NCBI GenBank assembly: GCA_900552925.1 | Contig: USBH01000052.1 | Coordinates: forward strand, 1-9,234 | Direction: 5' to 3' | From: an uncultured Oscillospiraceae bacterium | Lineage (GTDB): Bacteria > Bacillota > Clostridia > Oscillospirales > Acutalibacteraceae | DNA length: 9,234 nucleotides | Shown: positions 5,842 to 9,234 of the stretch, piece after piece | Numbering within the stretch: the first letter of the stretch is position 1 | Layout of the letters: every line of letters begins with the position of its first letter | The notes under the pieces: generated by a model | Databases searched by the model: none | The model's input: only the letters and a program-made list of their open reading frames with translations | Told to the model about the DNA's origin: nothing | Translations under genes and position numbers: made by a program

Positions 5842-6737
5842 TGGAGAAAAACGGAGGCGTGCGCCCGGCGGCAGGTCCTGCGGCGCAGGCGGAGGCGTTG
5901 CGGCGCGCGCTCGACGCGGCCGAGGTTGTGGTCGTCGGCGCGGGCGCGGGGCTTTCCACTTCGGCGGGCTTCACGTACGGCGGCGCGCGGTTCAAGCGGT
6001 ATTTTTCCGATTTCGAAGCGGAATACGGGTTCCACGACATGTATGCCGGCGGCTTTTATCCGTACGACGCGCCCGAAACGTACTGGGCGTACTGGAGCCG
6101 GTATATCTACTGCAACCGCTACATGGAGCCGCCGCGCCCCGTCTATGCGGATCTGCTGGCGCTGGTCCGGGACAAGGATTATTTCGTGCTCACGACCAAC
6201 GTGGACCACTGCTTCCAGAAGGCCGGGTTCGATAAGGCGCGGCTGTTTTACACGCAGGGCGACTACGGCCTGTTCCAGTGCAGCGGGCCGTGCTGCAGCG
6301 AGACGTTTGAGAATGAAGCGGCGGTACGCGAAATGCTGCGGCGGCAGGCGGGGATGCGCATCCCGTCGTCGCTGCTGCCGGTCTGCCCGCACTGCGGCCG
6401 CCCGCTGACGATGAACCTGCGCGCCGACGACCGCTTTGTCGAGGATGCGGGCTGGCGCCGCGCGGCGGCGCGGTACGCGCATTTCCTGCGGACGCGGAAG
6501 GGGCGGCGCACGCTGTTTCTGGAGCTCGGCGTCGGCTACAATACCCCGGGCATCATCAAGTATCCCTTCTGGCAGATGGCGTATGAAAACCCGGAAGCCG
6601 TGTACGCCTGCGTCAACCGCGGGCAGGCCGGCGCCCCGCGGGAAATCGCCGACCGCTCGATCTGCATCGACGGGGACATCGGGGAGACCCTGCAGAAGCT
6701 GAAGCCGCAGGACCCGGCGCGCTTCGTTTTTTCGTGA
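5841..6737 (+). CDS. Sirtuin, class M type (SirTM-like), NAD-dependent
   Basis: A 298-residue Sir2-fold protein. NAD-binding features: G33-A-G-A-G-L-S39 and 'TTNVDHCF' with N120 and D122. Ordinary sirtuins have a catalytic His in a His-Gly pair; here the place reads 'YTQGDYGLFQCS', giving Q139. Zinc-site cysteines are C147/C151 (or C152) and C182-x2-C185. The Gln replacement and the 'GFTYGGARFKRYFSDFE' region are features of macrodomain-linked sirtuins (SirTM), described in Staphylococcus and Streptococcus as ADP-ribosylating a lipoylated GcvH-like carrier. Their usual partners (macrodomain, GcvH-L, lipoate ligase) are not in this window. Start: ATG 5841, with AAGGGG (5826-5831) upstream and TGATG overlap with the remnant's stop; GTG 5838 is possible. 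ADP-ribosylation is inferred from the family; deacylation not excluded. Confidence 0.9.
   Translation: MEKNGGVRPAAGPAAQAEALRRALDAAEVVVVGAGAGLSTSAGFTYGGARFKRYFSDFEAEYGFHDMYAGGFYPYDAPETYWAYWSRYIYCNRYMEPPRPVYADLLALVRDKDYFVLTTNVDHCFQKAGFDKARLFYTQGDYGLFQCSGPCCSETFENEAAVREMLRRQAGMRIPSSLLPVCPHCGRPLTMNLRADDRFVEDAGWRRAAARYAHFLRTRKGRRTLFLELGVGYNTPGIIKYPFWQMAYENPEAVYACVNRGQAGAPREIADRSICIDGDIGETLQKLKPQDPARFVFS
6701..6732 (+). terminator. Possible terminator overlapping the sirtuin 3' end
   Basis: GAAGC (6701-6705) pairs with GCTTC (6721-6725); CGC (6706-6708) pairs with GCG (6717-6719) across a one-base bulge, with an 8-nt loop. One G later come six T (6727-6732). It lies within the last codons of the sirtuin gene, which is unusual but known. 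No other terminator is visible before the first MATE gene. Confidence 0.35.
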
Positions 6738-6762
6738 CTTTTCGCGCAGATTGTGGTATGGT
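6734..6762 (+). promoter_or_regulatory. Weak candidate promoter for the first MATE gene
   Basis: GTGACT (6734-6739), a 17-nt spacer and TATGGT (6757-6762), each four of six to consensus. The leader that would follow (about 6769-6842) can form a bulged hairpin (CCGC/GCGG plus AGCCG/CGGCT with a CAT loop) but no T-run. Read-through from the sirtuin is the alternative. Confidence 0.3.
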
Positions 6763-6842
6763 AGTAGGCGGAGCACCGCTGAGCCGCATCGGCTGCGGGC
6801 GGGCGCCGGAAACACACGGGGCGGAAAGGAAATGGGGCATCC

Positions 6843-8219
6843 ATGACAGAGGCGGAAAAGAGAACCGAAATTTTTGAGCGCATGCCGGTGCGGCGCGCGG
6901 TGCAAAAGCAGATCATCCCCGCCGTTGCGGGGCAGATGATCGCGCTGATCTACAATCTGGCTGACACGTATTTTGTCGGCATGCTGAACGACCCGAACGA
7001 GACGGCGGCGGTCACGGTCGTCTCGTCGTCGTTCCTGATGCTGACGGCGATCTCGAATCTCTTCGGCGTCGGCGGCGCGAGCCTGCTCGCGCGCTGCCTC
7101 GGGCAGCGGGATACGGAGGGGGCGCGCCGAACGGCAGGCATTTCGTTCTGGTGGGGGATGATCGGCGGCTGCGCCTTTTCCGCGGCGTTTCTGGCGCTGG
7201 CGTCGCCGATCCTGACGCTGTGCGGCGCGGATGCGGACACGTATGCGCTGGCCTTCGGCTACGCAAAATGGACGGTCGTCATCGGCGGCCCGGCCACGAT
7301 CCTGAACACGCTGCTCGCCAACCTCATCCGGGCGGAGGGTGGCGCGGTGGCGGCGGCCGCGGGCGTTTCGTTCGGTGGCCTGCTGAACATCGCGCTGGAC
7401 CCGCTCTTTGTCCTGCCGGCGTTTCTGGGGTACGGCGCCGTCGGCGCAGGCGCTGCAACGGCGCTGTCTAACATCGCGGCGATGCTGTTCTTCCTTGTCT
7501 ACCTGCTGGTAAGGCGGCGGACAACGCTCGTCTCTCTGGACGTGCGGCACCTGCGGTATACGCGGGTCCAGCTGCCCGGGATCCTTTCCGTCGGCCTGCC
7601 CTCTGCCGTGCAGTATGCGCTCACCGTGGTCGCGGTTTCGGCGCAGATGCACTTCGTTTCGACGTACGGCACGGCGGCGATCGCGGGGCTCGGCATCGTG
7701 AAGAAGCTGGACCAGCTCCCGCTCTACTTCTCGATGGGCGTCGCCAACGGCCTGCTGCCGCTGCTGGCCTACAACTACGCGGCCGGCAATGACCGCCGCC
7801 GGCGGGATGTGTTCCGCCTCGGCTGCTTCGTTTCGGTGGCCTTTGCGCTGCTCTGCCTCGTGTGCTACGAGCTGTTTGCGCCCGCGCTCGTCGGGCTGTT
7901 CATCGACGACGCGGCGACGCAGCAGTACGGCGCCGCGTTCCTGCGGATTATGGTGACGGCGATGCCGCTGATGGCGGTCTGCTATCCAATGATCATCCAG
8001 TTTCAGGCCATGGGAAAGGCGAAGGCGTCGCTGGTCTGCTCGGTGCTGCGCAAGGGCGTGCTCGACATCCCGCTGCTCTTCCTTCTCGACGGGCTCCTGC
8101 CGCTGTACGGCTGCATGATGGTGCAGCCGATCGTCGACGCGGTCTCGCTCGTTGCGGCGGTCGTCTTTTACCTGCGCATCAATCGGGCCGCGCAGGCGGA
8201 AAGCGGCGCGGCTTCCTGA
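6843..8219 (+). CDS. MATE family multidrug/toxin exporter
   Basis: A 458-residue integral membrane protein, the usual length of this family, predicted to have 12 helices in two six-helix halves. MATE proteins use H+ or Na+ gradients to expel cationic drugs or metabolites. Visible signatures are the first-helix segment 'IYNLADTYFVGMLND' (Asp41), 'NLFGVGGASLLARCLGQRD' after helix 2, and the matching second-half pieces 'GLGIVKKLDQLPLYFSMGVANGLLPLLAYNYAAGN' and 'QFQAMGKAKASLVCSVLRKG'. It resembles the MepA/DinF-like branch of Firmicutes. The ribosome site is modest (AAAGGA 6825-6830, or GGGG 6834-6837 just before the ATG). The next gene is a different MATE protein under its own promoter. Substrate not inferable. 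Confidence 0.95.
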   Translation: MTEAEKRTEIFERMPVRRAVQKQIIPAVAGQMIALIYNLADTYFVGMLNDPNETAAVTVVSSSFLMLTAISNLFGVGGASLLARCLGQRDTEGARRTAGISFWWGMIGGCAFSAAFLALASPILTLCGADADTYALAFGYAKWTVVIGGPATILNTLLANLIRAEGGAVAAAAGVSFGGLLNIALDPLFVLPAFLGYGAVGAGAATALSNIAAMLFFLVYLLVRRRTTLVSLDVRHLRYTRVQLPGILSVGLPSAVQYALTVVAVSAQMHFVSTYGTAAIAGLGIVKKLDQLPLYFSMGVANGLLPLLAYNYAAGNDRRRRDVFRLGCFVSVAFALLCLVCYELFAPALVGLFIDDAATQQYGAAFLRIMVTAMPLMAVCYPMIIQFQAMGKAKASLVCSVLRKGVLDIPLLFLLDGLLPLYGCMMVQPIVDAVSLVAAVVFYLRINRAAQAESGAAS

Positions 8220-8255
8220 GCGGATCCCTCGCTTTTGAAAACAGGCGCGCGGCGC

Positions 8256-8284
8256 TTGACAGGCGGCGCGATATGCTTTATAAT
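8256..8284 (+). promoter_or_regulatory. Perfect-consensus promoter for the second MATE gene or a small RNA
   Basis: TTGACA (8256-8261), exactly 17 nt, TATAAT (8279-8284): full consensus, the strongest promoter in the window. Transcription should start near 8291. A terminator hairpin begins only ~43 nt later, so such a strong promoter probably has its output limited downstream. Confidence 0.92.
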
Positions 8285-8333
8285 AACGACTGAAAATTTT
8301 TGGGTGGATTTTTCCGGATTTTGTCTTCTTTTC

Positions 8334-8372
8334 GCCACACAACCGTCCGCTTGGGCAGTTGTGTGGCTTTTT
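8334..8372 (+). terminator. Intrinsic terminator in the leader (attenuator or small-RNA end)
   Basis: GCCACACAAC (8334-8343) and GTTGTGTGGC (8358-8367) form a perfect 10-bp stem with a 14-nt loop, followed by five T (8368-8372). It lies between a consensus promoter and the second MATE start at 8415. The transcript to this point would be ~80 nt. Either the leader is an attenuator that opens under some signal, or the ~80-nt RNA is a separate product. The stretch 8291-8333 is U-rich, has no ATG start for a leader peptide, and matches no riboswitch class I know. Confidence 0.85.
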
Positions 8373-8414
8373 CTGTGCCGGGAGATCCGCCGGAGAACAG
8401 TCAGGAGCGCGAAT

Positions 8415-9188
8415 ATGAACGAAAACTTTATGAAAGAAAAACCGGTGCTGCCGCTGATCCTCTCGATGGCACTGCCCATGGTGCTTTCGATGCTGGTCAA
8501 CTCCCTGTACAACATCGTGGACAGCTTCTTTGTCGCCCAGATCAGTGAGGACGCCATGACGGCGCTTTCGCTGGTCTACCCGATCCAGAACTTCATCAAC
8601 GCGGTGGCCATCGGCTTCGGCGTCGGCATCAACGCGGTCATCGCCTTTCACCTCGGCGCGAAAAACTTTGACCGGGCCGACATGGCGGCCACGCAGGGGC
8701 TTGTGCTTTCGTGCGTGCACGGCGTGGTGCTGACGGTCGGCGGCATCGCCGTGATGCCGGTCTTTCTGCGGATGTTCACCGATTCGGAAGCCGTCGTCGA
8801 GCTCGGCGTGCGGTACTCGGCCGTGGCGTTTGCCTTCACGCTGATCATCCAGATCGGGCTGACCTTCGAAAAGCTGTTTCAGGCCGTGGGCCGCATGAAG
8901 GCGACGATGGCCGCCATGCTGAGCGGCTGCATCGCGAATATCCTGCTCGACCCCGTTTTGATTTTCGGCCTCGGGCCGTTCCCGGAGATGGGCATCGAGG
9001 GCGCGGCACTGGCGACCGGCATCGGGCAGCTGCTGACGCTGGCCGTGTATCTGGCGCTGTATTTCGCCCGGCCGATCTCGGTGCACATCCGCGCAAAGCA
9101 CCTCGTGCCGCGCGGGGAAATGGTCAAAAGGCTGTATTCGATCGGCGTCCCGGCGATCCTGAACCTCGCGCTGCCGTCGATCCTGATC
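8415..9188 (+). CDS. MATE family exporter, 3' truncated by contig end
   Basis: The first 258 residues of a second MATE exporter (full members are ~450). AGGAG (8403-8407) stands 7 nt before the ATG at 8415, ruling out the upstream in-frame start at 8235. Signatures: 'SLYNIVDSFFVAQI' with Asp36, 'FGVGINAVIAFHLGAKNFDRAD', and 'KLFQAVGRMKATMAAMLSGCIANILLDPVLIFG', a hallmark segment. About six to seven helices remain. The last genomic codon is the Ile at 9186-9188; the six residues LSLIHI that would follow are translated sequencing adapter. It differs clearly from the upstream MATE protein and is a paralogue, not a recent duplicate. Preceded by its own promoter and an attenuator-like terminator, so expression may be conditional. 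Confidence 0.95.
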
Positions 9189-9234
9189 CTGTCTCTTATA
9201 CACATCTGACGCTGCCGACGAATTAGACGGTGTA
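9189..9234. other. Illumina Nextera adapter and i5 index (non-genomic)
   Basis: The Tn5 mosaic end CTGTCTCTTATACACATCT occupies 9189-9207, followed by GACGCTGCCGACGA (9208-9221), the reverse complement of the Nextera Read-1 adapter. Then ATTAGACG (9222-9229) is the reverse complement of i5 index CGTCTAAT (I recall this as S510), and GTGTA (9230-9234) begins the P5 arm. This is untrimmed library sequence from read-through; it should be removed, and genomic sequence ends at about 9188. Confidence 0.99.

Noticed and set aside
8291..8333. Guanidine (ykkC) or PreQ1 riboswitch before the MATE gene
   Set aside because: Only ~43 nt precede the terminator and I see none of the conserved motifs, such as paired ACGR loops.
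5757..9203. Minus-strand ORF of 1148 codons
   Set aside because: Shadow of GC-rich codons opposite the sirtuin and two MATE genes. The translation is Arg/His/Gln-rich with no domain, and its first residues (MYKRQ) are translated Nextera adapter.

Overview
The window reads as a high-GC, low-copy-repeat stretch of a Clostridia-type Firmicute (Bacillota), most likely an Oscillospiraceae/Ruminococcaceae-like gut anaerobe. The grounds are the 23S rRNA 3' end, strong GGAGG ribosome binding sites, a HrcA-type CIRCE operator in front of hsp20, and gene families typical of that group (DUF4358 lipoprotein, MBOAT plus DHHW protein, macrodomain-type sirtuin, MATE exporters). The assignment is inferred from gene content; no alignment was run. 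Every supported gene is on the + strand.

Layout. Bases 1-314 are the 3' end of a 23S rRNA gene. About 90 bp later comes a strong rho-independent terminator, with no 5S gene between. A sigma-A-type promoter (500-528) then drives a two-gene unit: a tautomerase-like small protein (551-868) overlapping a GNAT acetyltransferase (859-1401). Next is a tight three-gene operon, lipoprotein (DUF4358-like), MBOAT O-acyltransferase (AlgI/DltB type) and DHHW/AlgX-like SGNH protein (1555-4687). This probably moves acetyl groups across the membrane onto an extracellular or cell-wall polymer. An hsp20 gene follows (4957-5403) with a CIRCE element overlapping its promoter, a leader of about 130 nt and a strong terminator.

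The most unusual stretch is 5446-5841. A weak promoter candidate leads to two very short ORFs, each with a good Shine-Dalgarno. The first encodes a 30-residue Cys-free, Pro-rich peptide. The second encodes 34 residues that look like two joined pieces of a radical-SAM RiPP-peptide maturase: the N-terminal strand (MKQYFAFQWHIT) fused directly to the later GGDPILHP segment, with the CxxxCxxC cluster site missing. This looks like the scar of a deleted RiPP locus. Its stop codon overlaps the start of a class-M-type sirtuin (5841-6737) whose usual catalytic His is a Gln.

The window ends with two different MATE exporters. The second has a perfect-consensus promoter followed by a strong terminator hairpin inside its leader, which suggests attenuation or a separate small RNA. 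It is cut off at 9188, because bases 9189-9234 are Illumina Nextera adapter plus an i5 index, not genomic DNA. The contig end is therefore artificial.
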